DNA from: Kribbella amoyensis
Lineage (GTDB): Bacteria; Actinomycetota; Actinomycetes; Propionibacteriales; Kribbellaceae
Reading direction: 5' to 3'
NCBI RefSeq assembly: GCF_007828865.1
Contig: NZ_VIVK01000001.1
Span: 3,782,001-3,846,000 of the forward strand
DNA: 64,000 bases
Part shown: piece after piece, positions 28,313 to 36,677 of the stretch
Numbering within the stretch: position 1 is the first letter of the stretch
How the letters are laid out: each line of letters begins with the position of its first letter
Position numbers and translations under genes: made by a program
Notes under the pieces: generated by a model
What the model was told of the DNA's origin: nothing
The model's database searches: none
Seen by the model: the letters and a program-made list of their open reading frames with translations, nothing else

Positions 28313-29653
28313 GTGAGAGACCTCCGAGTCGCCGTCGTCGGCGCCGGGCCGGCCGGGATCTACGCCGCCGACATTCTGACCAAGGAGCACGAGCGGGCCC
28401 ACGTCGACCTGATCGAGCGGCTGCCGGCCCCGTTCGGCCTGGTCCGGTACGGCGTGGCGCCGGACCACCCGCGGATCAAGGAGATCATCAAGGCGCTGCA
28501 CCGGGTCGTCGGCCGGGACCGGATCCGGTTCCTCGGCAACGTCGACTTCGGCACCGACCTCAAGCTCGAGGACCTGCGCCGGCACTACGACGCCGTGATC
28601 TTCGCGACCGGCGCGATCGCGGACCGTGCCCTCGACATCCCCGGCGTCGACCTGCCCGGCAGCCACGGTGCCGCCGACTTCGTCAGCTGGTACGCCGGTC
28701 ACCCCGACGTCCCCCGGGACTGGCCGCTGGACGCCCGGCACGTCGCGGTGATCGGGGCCGGCAACGTGGCGCTCGACGTGGCCCGGATGCTGGCGAAACC
28801 GGCCGACGAGCAGCTCACGACCGAGATCGCGGCCACCGTGTACCAGGGGCTGAAGGCCAACCAGGCCACGGATGTGCACGTGTTCGCGCGCCGTGGTCCG
28901 GCGCAGCTCAAGTTCACCCCGATGGAACTGCGCGAGCTCTCGCACTCCCCGTCGGTCGACGTGATCGTGCATCCCGAGGGCTTCGAGATCGACGCGGCGA
29001 GCCAGCGCGCGATCAGCTCCAGCAAGGGCACCCGGCTGGTCGTCGACACCCTGCTGAAGTACCTCGAGGCCGAACCGACCGGCGCGGAACACCGCATCCA
29101 CATCCACCTGTGCCACGCGCCGGTCGAGATCCTCGGCACCGACCGCGTCGAGGGACTGCGGACCGAGCGCACCGAACTGCAGGGCGACGGCACCGTCCGC
29201 GGCACCGGGGAGTACGTCGAAACCCCGGTGCAGGCCGTGTACCGCGCGGTCGGGTACCTCTCGTCGCACCTGCCCGAGCTCCCGTTCGACCACCAGGCCG
29301 GCGTGATGCCCAACGATCGCGGCCGGGTCCTCGACCTGGACGACGTCCCCCTGCCCGGCCTCTACGTCACCGGCTGGATCAAGCGCGGCCCGATCGGCCT
29401 GATCGGCCACACCAAGTCCGACGCGGCCGAGACGATCGCCGGCCTGCTCGAAGATCTGGACGGTTTGCCCCGCCCCGAGCTGACCGATCCGGACGCCATC
29501 CTCAACCACCTCACCGCCCGCGGCGCCACCGTCGTCGACGCCGACGGCTGGACCCGCCTCGACGCCCACGAGCAGACCCTCGGCCAGGCCGAGGGCCGCG
29601 AGCGCATCAAGCTGATCCCCCGCGACGCGATGATCCGGGCCGCCCAGCCCTGA
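28313..29653 (+). CDS. fprA: ferredoxin-NADP+ reductase, adrenodoxin-reductase (FprA) type
   Basis: 446 residues from GTG 28313, with GGGGAAA upstream. The FAD motif VVGAGPAGIY is at 8-17, and the NADP motif VIGAGNVALDVARM is near 145-158. The C-terminal GWIKRGPIGLIGHTKSDA segment is diagnostic of FprA/adrenodoxin reductase. It transfers electrons between NADPH and ferredoxin, supplying P450s or iron-sulfur assembly. The upstream iron box suggests induction by iron limitation. An 18-bp tandem repeat begins at its stop codon. Confidence 0.93.
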   Translation: MRDLRVAVVGAGPAGIYAADILTKEHERAHVDLIERLPAPFGLVRYGVAPDHPRIKEIIKALHRVVGRDRIRFLGNVDFGTDLKLEDLRRHYDAVIFATGAIADRALDIPGVDLPGSHGAADFVSWYAGHPDVPRDWPLDARHVAVIGAGNVALDVARMLAKPADEQLTTEIAATVYQGLKANQATDVHVFARRGPAQLKFTPMELRELSHSPSVDVIVHPEGFEIDAASQRAISSSKGTRLVVDTLLKYLEAEPTGAEHRIHIHLCHAPVEILGTDRVEGLRTERTELQGDGTVRGTGEYVETPVQAVYRAVGYLSSHLPELPFDHQAGVMPNDRGRVLDLDDVPLPGLYVTGWIKRGPIGLIGHTKSDAAETIAGLLEDLDGLPRPELTDPDAILNHLTARGATVVDADGWTRLDAHEQTLGQAEGRERIKLIPRDAMIRAAQP

Positions 29654-29696
29654 TCGATCGCCCAGTCCTGACCGATCGCCCAGCCCTGACCGCTCA
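29643..29696. repeat. three tandem 18-bp repeats at the fprA 3' end
   Basis: The unit CCCAGCCCTGATCGATCG is repeated three times with small changes (29643-29660, 29661-29678, 29679-29696). The first copy contains the fprA stop codon, and the last ends at the stop of the convergent Asp23-like gene. The unit equals six codons, so stop loss would extend FprA in frame. Confidence 0.7.
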
Positions 29697-30083
29697 CCTC
29701 TCGCCGGGCAGTTCGATCTCGGCGATGAGGATGCGGACGGTGGGGGTCCGGTCGGTGCGGGCTTCGACGGCCTTGGTGACGGCCCGGTGGGTGTCCTCAC
29801 CGATGGTGGCCGCCGGGTGGGTGGCGGTGACGACCAGGCGGAGGTCGATCTTCAGCCGGTCCTCGGTGAGGTCGACGTCCACGCCGGCCACGTCGGGGAC
29901 CGGGCGGCCGGTGGCGCGTTCCCAGGTCTGGGCGGCGAGCTGTTTGAGCAGGCCGACGAGGCCTGGTTGAAGGCGGACGACGCCCGGGATCGCACGAGCT
30001 GCCTGGGCGGCCGCCTCGGCGAGGGCGATGCGCTCGACCTCGCGGTCGGGCGGGGTGTGCGGACGGAGTGGTTCCGCGCTCAC
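29694..30083 (-). CDS. Asp23/Gls24 (DUF322) family envelope stress protein, short form
   Basis: 129 residues from GTG 30083, overlapping the upstream stop (GTGA). One DUF322-like domain is visible, with IPGVVRLQPG near the N-terminus and a VDVDLTEDRLKIDLRLVV strand pair. These proteins lie under the membrane and support envelope integrity. It is the third gene of the sigma / zinc-finger-Asp23 / Asp23 operon. Confidence 0.8.
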   Translation of the reverse strand: MSAEPLRPHTPPDREVERIALAEAAAQAARAIPGVVRLQPGLVGLLKQLAAQTWERATGRPVPDVAGVDVDLTEDRLKIDLRLVVTATHPAATIGEDTHRAVTKAVEARTDRTPTVRILIAEIELPGER

Positions 30084-30655
30084 CGGGGCTCCGTCCAGAC
30101 GTCCACGACCTCGAAGTCGAGCCGGTCGAGGGCGAGACCGACCTGGGCGCGGACCACGGCCGCGACGCGGGTGCGCGCTTCGTCGAGAGCGAGGACCTGG
30201 CCGGTCCCGAACTTCAGGGCGACCGTCATCCGGACGTCGATCGCGTCCGCCCGGTCGGCCGAGAGCTCGACGCGGCACTGCCTGGCCCGGATCCCGGGGA
30301 CCGCGTCCACGGCGTACCGGAGGACGGCGGCGAGAGCGGGGACGGACAGCTCGACATGTGCCGACAACGGGAGGGTCTTGCCAAGGTTCAGGTCGGCGCG
30401 GACCGCGGTCATCACACGGTCCAGCATGCCGGTCGGGACGTCGACCGGTTCGTCGATGAGCAACGCGGTGGCCACGGCGAGCTCCTCCAGACCGGCCTTC
30501 GCGGTCTGGCAGTGCGGGCAGTCGGCCAGATGCGGATCGGGGTGTGGATCGTGCTGCGCCGACTCGAGCTCGTCCCAGACGGCCTCGACGGTGCGGCCGC
30601 ACGGCAACGGGTGAGTCCCCGTGAGCTGAGTCCCTGGCCGTGGATTCATCTCCAT
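30080..30655 (-). CDS. zinc-finger anti-sigma-like protein fused to an Asp23-like domain
   Basis: 191 residues from ATG 30655; GGAGG lies ten bases upstream inside the sigma gene, and the genes overlap by 10 bp. The N-terminus has an HLADCPHC motif (HxxxCxxC), the core of a zinc anti-sigma (ZAS) domain. Residues about 75-190 form an Asp23/DUF322-like domain (VDAVPGIRARQCRVELSADR). Overlap with the ECF sigma gene and the ZAS motif suggest it is the cognate anti-sigma factor, with Asp23 as the sensing or anchoring part. That role is inferred. Confidence 0.75.
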   Translation of the reverse strand: MEMNPRPGTQLTGTHPLPCGRTVEAVWDELESAQHDPHPDPHLADCPHCQTAKAGLEELAVATALLIDEPVDVPTGMLDRVMTAVRADLNLGKTLPLSAHVELSVPALAAVLRYAVDAVPGIRARQCRVELSADRADAIDVRMTVALKFGTGQVLALDEARTRVAAVVRAQVGLALDRLDFEVVDVWTEPR

Positions 30656-31254
30656 GGCTTCATCACCTCCGCGAGCTCGGCGCGGGCTCGGGCTATCCGG
30701 CCGCGGACGGCCGTGGGCGTGGTACCGACCAGCTCGGCGATCTCCTGGTACGAGCGCCCGTGGACCTCACGGAGCAACCAGCAGGCGCGCTGCGGGGGCG
30801 GCAACTTCTGCAGAGCCTCGGACAGCGCGTGCATCGCGGCGCTGCTGCTCGCGGTCCGCTCCGGGTCGCCGCCCGGCCGCGGATCCGGCGGCGGGTTGTC
30901 CTCGTCGAGATCGAGGGTCGGCCGGCGGCGCTGGAGCAGGGTGAGGCACTTGTTGGTGGCGGTCCGGTAGAGCCAGCCGCCGAACGCCGCGTCGTCGCGG
31001 ATCTCGGGCAACCGCCGCCACGCGGTCACGAAGGTCTCCTGGGCGACGTCCTCGGCATCGCCGGTGGCGCCGTTCAGCATTCGCAGGCAGAGCGTGTAGA
31101 TGCGGCGCTGGTACCGGCGGACCAGCAGCTCGAACGACACCGGATCGCGGTCCCGGGCCCGCGCCACCAGCGTCGCCTCGTCGAGGTCCACCGCCTCTGG
31201 ACGTGTCACCGCACCGCTCGGCGCGGTCGCCGTGGACTGCTGGAGGCCACCCAT
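30646..31254 (-). CDS. ECF-type RNA polymerase sigma factor
   Basis: 202 residues. Region 2 contains YTLCLRMLNGATGDAEDVAQETFVTAW, and region 4 contains LREVHGRSYQEIAELVGTTPTAVRGRIARAR. It is a group-4 sigma factor without a C-terminal extension. The downstream overlapping gene encodes a ZAS-Asp23 protein, and Asp23-family genes lie on both sides, so it probably directs an envelope-stress regulon. Confidence 0.92.
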   Translation of the reverse strand: MGGLQQSTATAPSGAVTRPEAVDLDEATLVARARDRDPVSFELLVRRYQRRIYTLCLRMLNGATGDAEDVAQETFVTAWRRLPEIRDDAAFGGWLYRTATNKCLTLLQRRRPTLDLDEDNPPPDPRPGGDPERTASSSAAMHALSEALQKLPPPQRACWLLREVHGRSYQEIAELVGTTPTAVRGRIARARAELAEVMKPWR

Positions 31255-31456
31255 GCTGGGTAGACGACGACAGGGGCCCGGACGTCACGGTGAGTTCTGG
31301 CTCTCCAACTGTGAGACACATCACGCACCCGGCGTAGGTGCGGCGGAGTCGCCGGAAAGAGTTCCGCTGGGACCGTGACGTTTGCGGTCGTCGCGATGTC
31401 TGTCCGGCGTAAGGCTCGAACTCCGGGCGCGACCGCTGACCAGAAAGGCATCCCCG
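31255..31456. other. divergent intergenic region of the Asp23 cluster
   Basis: These 202 bp separate the minus-strand sigma operon from the plus-strand Asp23 operon and must contain both promoters. A weak ECF-like pair, GGAAA followed 15 bp later by CGTG, lies near 31356-31379 on the plus strand. Nothing stronger was found. Confidence 0.35.
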
Positions 31457-31957
31457 ATGACCGAAACCCTGACCACGAAGTCCGGCCCGAAGCGGTCCAC
31501 CGGTACCGGGACCGCCGGTACCGAGGTCGTTGCCGACAGCACCGAAGTCGACGGGACGCCGGGCGGCCGGACCTCGATCGCCGACGTGGTGGTGTCCAAG
31601 ATCGCCGGGATCGCCACCCGTGAGATCGCCGGGGTGCACGCGCTCGGCGGCGGGGCGGCGCGCGCCGTCGGCCTGCTGCGGGACCGCATCCCGGGGTCGC
31701 GGACCAACCTGTCCCAGGGCGTGTCGGTCGAGGTCGGCGAGAAGCAGGCGGCGGTCGACATCGAGCTGGTCGCCGAGTACGGCGTGAGCATCGCCGACCT
31801 GGCCACCGCGATCCGCGGCAACGTGATCGCCGCGGTCGAGCGGATGACCGGGCTGGAGGTCACCGAGGTGAACATCGCGGTCAGCGACGTCCACCTCGAA
31901 GGCGAGGACGACGCCGAGGACACCGACGAGGCGCCGGTCGAGCGCCGGGTGCGGTGA
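31457..31957 (+). CDS. Asp23/Gls24 family envelope stress response protein
   Basis: 166 residues from ATG 31457, with AGAAAGG upstream. The complete DUF322 domain runs from about residue 40 to 145: SKIAGIATREIAGVHALGGG, VEVGEKQAAVDIELVAEYG and VTEVNIAVSDVHLEGED. A low-complexity Thr/Gly N-terminus and an acidic C-terminus flank it. Asp23 proteins are abundant, membrane-tethered by AmaP-like partners, and linked to cell-wall stress. It is the first gene of a four-gene operon. Confidence 0.92.
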   Translation: MTETLTTKSGPKRSTGTGTAGTEVVADSTEVDGTPGGRTSIADVVVSKIAGIATREIAGVHALGGGAARAVGLLRDRIPGSRTNLSQGVSVEVGEKQAAVDIELVAEYGVSIADLATAIRGNVIAAVERMTGLEVTEVNIAVSDVHLEGEDDAEDTDEAPVERRVR

Positions 31958-32009
31958 CCGGCGACTGAACCAGGTCAGCGCCGAGGACAGTGATGACGGA
32001 GGAGGGTTC

Positions 32010-32192
32010 GTGAGTACATCCACGATCGGCTTGTTCGCCGGTCTGCTGATCGCCGTCGCGAGTGCGGCCGGTGGTTTCGCCGGGTTCCTGCTCGCGCTGG
32101 TGCTGGGCGCCGTCGGGTTCGCGGTCGGCCGGTTCCTGTCCGACGGCAGCAAGGGTCTCGACGACCTGCTCTCCCGCCGCGGTCGTGGCTGA
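32010..32192 (+). CDS. 60-residue small membrane protein of the Asp23 cluster
   Basis: 60 residues from GTG 32010, with GGAGGAGGG upstream. Two hydrophobic segments form a helical hairpin (GLFAGLLIAVASAAGG and FLLALVLGAVGFAVGRFL), and the tail is basic (LSRRGRG). Small proteins of this type (DUF2273-like) commonly follow Asp23 genes and may help tether them. The next gene starts inside its end. Confidence 0.78.
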   Translation: MSTSTIGLFAGLLIAVASAAGGFAGFLLALVLGAVGFAVGRFLSDGSKGLDDLLSRRGRG

Positions 32193-33099
32193 GACTGTTC
32201 TCCCCGCCGCCCAGGCGCCGGGCCCGGTCGCGCACGGGGGTGATCGGGGCCGGCTGGAGATCGCCCAGCGCGCGGTGGAGCGGATCGCCGAGATCACCGC
32301 TCGGCAGCACGGCGCGGTGCTGCGGAGAAACGCGGCGATCGGCCGCGGCCTGCCGAAGGCGCGCGCCGTCATCGCGGGCCGGCGGACCCGCCTCGAGGTC
32401 CAGGTCGCCGCGGCGTGGGGTCATCCCCTCGACCAGGTGGCGGCCGAGGTACGCCGGGACGTCACGGCCGACGTCGAGCGCCTCACCGGCCTCGGCGTGG
32501 ACCGGGTCGACGTGGACGTCATCGCCGTCGCCCCCGCGACCGAATCGGCCTCCGTGGCGAGCGCTGCGGGTGGTGTGATGGCGGCGCGCGGGCCGGTGGC
32601 TGGGCCGGCGGCTTCGGGGGTGGGGGTTTGCGCGGCTCTGGTGGTGATCGGGGTCGGGGTGGTGCTCATCGGGGAGATGCTGAGCGCCGTCGGTCTGCTC
32701 GATGGTCCCGCGGTCCCGCGGTCCTGGTTCGGGCAGACTTTCGAGGTGGAGCCGATGAGCTGGTTGCTGCCGGCCGGGATCGCCGTGGCGGTCATCGGGA
32801 TCGTGCTGCTGGTCGCGACGCTGAAGCCCCGCCGACGCACGCATCTGGTCGTGGACGACGCGGCCAAGTTGGTCTGGATCCGCCCGTCGGACGCAGCGCG
32901 GTTGGCGGCGAACAGCGCGGCCCGGGTCGACTCGGTGACCGGGGTATCCGCCACCGGTAAGGGACGCCGCATTCGATTGACGACGGCAACGTTCGGCGAC
33001 CGGGAGCGGGTACGCGGTGAAGTGTGCGAGGTGGTGACGGAGCGGCTGCGCGGTCTCACCCCGTCGCCGCGGCTGAGCGTCCTGGTCCGGGAGGAGTGA
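32185..33099 (+). CDS. Asp23-like domain fused to a DUF6286-type membrane domain
   Basis: 304 residues from GTG 32185, overlapping the preceding gene by eight bases. Residues about 15-115 are Asp23/DUF322-like (RLEIAQRAVERIAEITARQHG, DVERLTGLGVDRVDVDVIAV). The remainder has two transmembrane helices and a soluble C-terminal domain, as in DUF6286 proteins (HLVVDDAAKLVWIRPSDA). In many actinomycetes these are two adjacent genes; here no stop separates them, so they appear fused. An internal ATG after GGTGGTGTG might allow separate translation of the second part. Confidence 0.72.
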   Translation: MAETVLPAAQAPGPVAHGGDRGRLEIAQRAVERIAEITARQHGAVLRRNAAIGRGLPKARAVIAGRRTRLEVQVAAAWGHPLDQVAAEVRRDVTADVERLTGLGVDRVDVDVIAVAPATESASVASAAGGVMAARGPVAGPAASGVGVCAALVVIGVGVVLIGEMLSAVGLLDGPAVPRSWFGQTFEVEPMSWLLPAGIAVAVIGIVLLVATLKPRRRTHLVVDDAAKLVWIRPSDAARLAANSAARVDSVTGVSATGKGRRIRLTTATFGDRERVRGEVCEVVTERLRGLTPSPRLSVLVREE

Positions 33100-33100
33100 C

Positions 33101-33676
33101 ATGCGGCGCGGAGTGGTCGTCCTCGACCGGCTGATCGGCACGATTGTCGCGCTGGTCCTCGTCGCCCTCGGCGGGCTGGCGATCGCCTGGCGGTACGGCG
33201 AGCTGCCCGGCCTCGGCGACCGGATCGAGGTGTACGCCCCGGCCGACCCCACCGGGACGGAATGGTGGCCCTGGGCAACGGGTACGGCGGGCGTCGTGCT
33301 GGTCATGCTCGGGCTGTGGTGGCTCGTCCGGCATCTCCCGCGCCGGGTCGGTGGCCGGTTCTCGTTGCCTGGTGGCGATCGGAGCGGCCGGTTGTCCGCC
33401 GATGCTCACGCGGCGGTCGGTGCCGCGGCGGCGACGTTGGCCCAGCGGCCCGAGATCCGGGACGGCTCCGGCCGGGTGGTCGCGGATCGCGGCGAGCTCG
33501 TCGCCGAGCTGCAGTGCACCGTCGAGCCGAGCGCCGATCTTCAGGACGTCCACACAACCGTCTCCCGCGTTGTCACGGACCTGTCCCGCGTGATCGGCCT
33601 GCCCAACCTGCGGTACCGGGTGCTGCTCCGCGTCGCTCGCGCCGACAAGACGGCCGTCCAGCCGCGCGTCAGCTGA
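33101..33676 (+). CDS. amaP: AmaP-like alkaline shock response membrane anchor
   Basis: 191 residues directly after the previous gene. Two transmembrane helices (about 9-30 and 61-80) are separated by an extracytoplasmic loop rich in Pro and Asp. The cytoplasmic C-terminal half has ELVAELQCTVEPSADLQDVH, typical of AmaP-like proteins that anchor Asp23. The gene symbol is by analogy. Its end overlaps the end of the convergent E2-like gene by eight bases. Confidence 0.75.
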   Translation: MRRGVVVLDRLIGTIVALVLVALGGLAIAWRYGELPGLGDRIEVYAPADPTGTEWWPWATGTAGVVLVMLGLWWLVRHLPRRVGGRFSLPGGDRSGRLSADAHAAVGAAAATLAQRPEIRDGSGRVVADRGELVAELQCTVEPSADLQDVHTTVSRVVTDLSRVIGLPNLRYRVLLRVARADKTAVQPRVS

Positions 33677-34481
33677 CCTTCTGTGCCCGGGCGCCCTTGG
33701 CCGGATCGGGGACGATCCCGTCGGCGGCGGTCAGCAGTTCGCGGAGCCGGCGGACGAAGCGGGCCGTGGGGGCGCCGTCGACGATGTCGTGGTCCACGCT
33801 GACGGTGAGCTGCAGGAACTCCCGCTCGACCAGCCTGCCCTGGAAGAGGATCGGGCGCCGGGTGATGCCGCCGACGACGACGCTCAAGGTGTGCAGCTGG
33901 AACCCGATACCCCACCCACCACCCGCGCCGAACATCCCGACCGCGGTCACGCCGACGGTCCCGGCGAGAGCACGTTGCCGGTACGGCCATCGGTGCAATC
34001 CACCAAGCAGGCCGACGCGGACGAAGCCGGGCAGCACCAGGTACGCCCGGGCCCATGACGCCTTGCGGACGGACGGGCTGTCGCCTGGAGTCGTCTTGAC
34101 CTGGTGGAGTTCGCGGGAGAGTTCGTCGACCGTGCGGCGAGCGGCGTCGCGGAGTACGTGGGTGAAGGCGAACGGCGTCCCCTCGACGTCCACCTCGACC
34201 GGTACGCCGATGTCGACCTGGTCGAACACGACCTCACGGCCCCGGAGATCGCGGTACGCCTGGACCCCGGGATCGGCGGCGACCGCGCGGGCCACGCAGT
34301 GGATCACGAACGCGGTGAACGACGGCGCGTGACCCTGTCGGCTCAGCGCATCCCGAGCTGAGGTGACGTCGACCTCGAACAGACCGTGGATCGCGTGCCG
34401 GTGGTGCGCGGCCCGGCCGGTGTCGATCACCAGCTGCCGTACCCAGGGCACGCGCACGATCTTGGACTCCACGTGACGCAC
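33669..34481 (-). CDS. 2-oxoacid dehydrogenase E2-like acyltransferase without lipoyl domain
   Basis: 270 residues from GTG 34481, with AGGAGGTG six bases upstream. Only the catalytic trimer-forming domain of E2 enzymes is present: residues PSFTAFVIHCVARAVAADP and the active-site-like DHDIVDG at 230-236 (family DHRxxDG, here Asp in place of Arg). There are no lipoyl or peripheral-subunit-binding domains and no E1/E3 genes nearby. It may be a stand-alone acyltransferase related to chloramphenicol acetyltransferase, which shares this fold. The substrate is unknown. Confidence 0.78.
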   Translation of the reverse strand: MRHVESKIVRVPWVRQLVIDTGRAAHHRHAIHGLFEVDVTSARDALSRQGHAPSFTAFVIHCVARAVAADPGVQAYRDLRGREVVFDQVDIGVPVEVDVEGTPFAFTHVLRDAARRTVDELSRELHQVKTTPGDSPSVRKASWARAYLVLPGFVRVGLLGGLHRWPYRQRALAGTVGVTAVGMFGAGGGWGIGFQLHTLSVVVGGITRRPILFQGRLVEREFLQLTVSVDHDIVDGAPTARFVRRLRELLTAADGIVPDPAKGARAQKVS

Positions 34482-34714
34482 GGATCCACCTCCTGTCCCG
34501 AGCATCCCCGGCCCGATCGGGGTACCGCACGGGCCGATCGGTCCGCGCTCACCGGGACCTTCGGCCTCACTCACCGGGCGTTCTTCGGACCCGGAGGTCA
34601 CCTGTTCACGTGATGTGCCGGGGTGCCGGTGACGGCGAGGCTCGGGGTACCGCGCGGCACTTCGCCGTCGTGGTCCCCGCGGCCGGGACCGGCCGCTGAC
34701 GAAGGAGAACGCTC
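34482..34714. other. divergent intergenic region between E2-like and YciI genes
   Basis: These 233 bp must hold promoters for both divergent genes. Nothing beyond the two ribosome-binding sites (AGGAGGTG on the minus strand near 34490, GAAGGAG on the plus strand near 34700) was recognised. Confidence 0.4.
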
Positions 34715-35041
34715 ATGGCTCAGTTCGCCATCATGTTGTACCTGCCGGCGCCGGCCGCTCTGGCCGACATCCCGCCGGAGGAGCTGGCCGCGCAGGAGCG
34801 GCACGGGGCCGAGCTCGAGGAGCTCGGCGTGAAGATCGTCTCCGGCTACGCGCTGGAGGGGAGTACGGCCGCGCGCACCGTCCGTGGCGAGACCGTTGCC
34901 GACGGCCCGTTCACCGCGACGGCCGAGGTACTGGCCGGGTTCCTGGTGATCGAGGCCCGGGACGCCGACCACGCGCTCGAGGTCGGTCGCCGCAACCCGG
35001 CCGTGCGCCGGGGTGCCGTCGAGGTCCGGCCGTTGCTCTGA
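34715..35041 (+). CDS. YciI family protein (DGPF domain)
   Basis: 108 residues from ATG 34715, with GAAGGAG upstream. It is a single ferredoxin-like YCII domain with the signature VADGPFTATAEVLAGFLVIEA; a conserved His (ERHGAELEELG) and Asp are present. YciI-type proteins are small cytoplasmic enzymes or binding modules, often next to sigma factors or transporters. The MFS gene follows 41 bp downstream, probably in one operon. Confidence 0.88.
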   Translation: MAQFAIMLYLPAPAALADIPPEELAAQERHGAELEELGVKIVSGYALEGSTAARTVRGETVADGPFTATAEVLAGFLVIEARDADHALEVGRRNPAVRRGAVEVRPLL

Positions 35042-35082
35042 GTCCCGCCCGGCCCACCTGGTGAACCGAAGGGAAAGAACTG

Positions 35083-36610
35083 ATGAGTGAAGTGACTGTG
35101 GCCGCGCCCCGGGCGGGGCCGGCGGCAATGGATCGGGCTGGCCGTCCTGGCCCTGCCCACGTTGTTGTTGTCGCTCGACGTGAGCGTGCTCTACCTGGCG
35201 CTCCCGGAGCTGAGCGCCGACCTGGGGGCGAACGGCGTCGAGCAGCTGTGGATCCTGGACATCTACTCGTTCCTGCTGGCCGGTTGCCTGGTCACGATGG
35301 GAACTCTCGGCGACCGGATCGGGCGGCGCCGGCTGTTGCTGATCGGCGGCGCGGCGTTCGGGATCCTGTCGGTCCTGGCCGCCTACTCGAGCAGCCCGGA
35401 ACTGCTGATCCTGTCCCGGGCGTTGCTCGGCATCGCCGGGGCGAGCCTGATGCCGTCGACGATGGCGCTGATCCGCAACATGTTCCACGATCCGGTCCAG
35501 CTGGGGCAGGCGATCGGGATCTGGTTCAGCTGTTTCATCGGCGGCATGCTGGTCGGTCCGGTGATCGGCGGGGTGTTGCTGGAGCAGTTCTGGTGGGGCT
35601 CGGTGTTCCTGCTCGGCGTCCCGGTGATGGTGCTGCTGCTGATCCTCGGGCCGATCCTGCTGCCCGAGTACTCCGACGAGTCGGCCGGGCGGATCGACCT
35701 GCTCAGCGTGCTGCTCTCGCTGGCCGCGATCCTGCCGGCGATCTGGGGCCTGAAGGAACTGGCCCGCTCGGGCTGGGCGACGCTGCCGGCGCTGGCGATC
35801 GTGGCCGGGGTGGCGATCGGGATCACGTTCGCGCGCCGGCAGCACCGGCTGGCCGACCCGCTGCTGGACATGCGGCTGTTCCGGTTCCCCAGGTTCAGCG
35901 CGGCGCTGGGCGTGATGCTGGCCGCCGGGGTGGTGATGGCGGGGATCTCGTTCCAGGCGGCCGTCTACCTGCAGGTGGTCGGCGGGCTCTCGCCGCTGCA
36001 GGCAGGGCTCTGGCTGATCCCGCAGAACGTCACCATGGTGATCGGGCTCAACCTGGCTCCGCGGATCGCCAAGCGCCGGTCGACCGCGCAGACGATGGCG
36101 CTCGGGCTGGTCCTGGCCGCCGCCGGCCTGCTGATCACGATGGGTGCCGACGGCAGCGGCCGGGTCGGTGCACTCGTCGCCGGGCTCGCGCTGGCGTCGT
36201 TCGGGATCGGGCTGCCGATGGCGCTGACCATGAACCTGGTCCTCGCCAGTGCGCCGCCGGAGCGGGCCGGGTCGGCCGCGTCGATGTCCGAGACCAGCAG
36301 CGAGGCCGGGATCGCCCTGGGCATCGCGTCGCTGGGCAGCCTCGGCACCGTCGTGTACCGCGGGCAGCTCGACAGCAACCTCCCAGCCGGGCTGCCGGAC
36401 GGATGGGTGGCGCAGGCCCGGCAGGGTGTCGGGCCGGCGATCGCGGCCGCCCAGCAACTCCCCGGGCAGCTCGGCAGCGAGATGGAGTTGGTGGCCAAGG
36501 CCGCGTTCGCGAGTGGGCTGCGGGTGGTGGCGATCGCGGGCGCGGTCCTCCTGCTCGGCAGTGCCTTGCTGACGCTCACGGTGCTGCGCCGCCACACCGA
36601 CGTCACGTGA
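35083..36610 (+). CDS. MFS transporter, DHA2 family, with a probable frameshift near the start
   Basis: The transporter frame (about 14 helices; LLLSLDVSVLYLALPEL in helix 1, GDRIGRRRLLLIGG after helix 2) is open from 35096 to 36610 but has no ATG/GTG start before TTG 35162, which would cut helix 1. The well-placed ATG 35083 (GAAGGGAAAG upstream) is in another frame and reads MSEVTVAAPRAGP, a normal N-terminus for this family. One surplus base in the GC run around 35107-35125 would explain this, either as a sequencing error or as a real lesion. If intact, it is a proton-driven efflux pump. Confidence 0.75.
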
Positions 36611-36677
36611 TTGCCGCACCGGCGCACCGTCGTGTCCAATGGAGCCTCGACCGGCTCAGGGAAGGGCACGACACCAG

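Noticed and set aside
34598..36619. A 673-codon minus-strand open frame over the YciI and MFS genes
   Set aside because: Its product is low-complexity Arg/Gln/His-rich and shows no domain, while the plus strand has clear YciI and MFS sequence.
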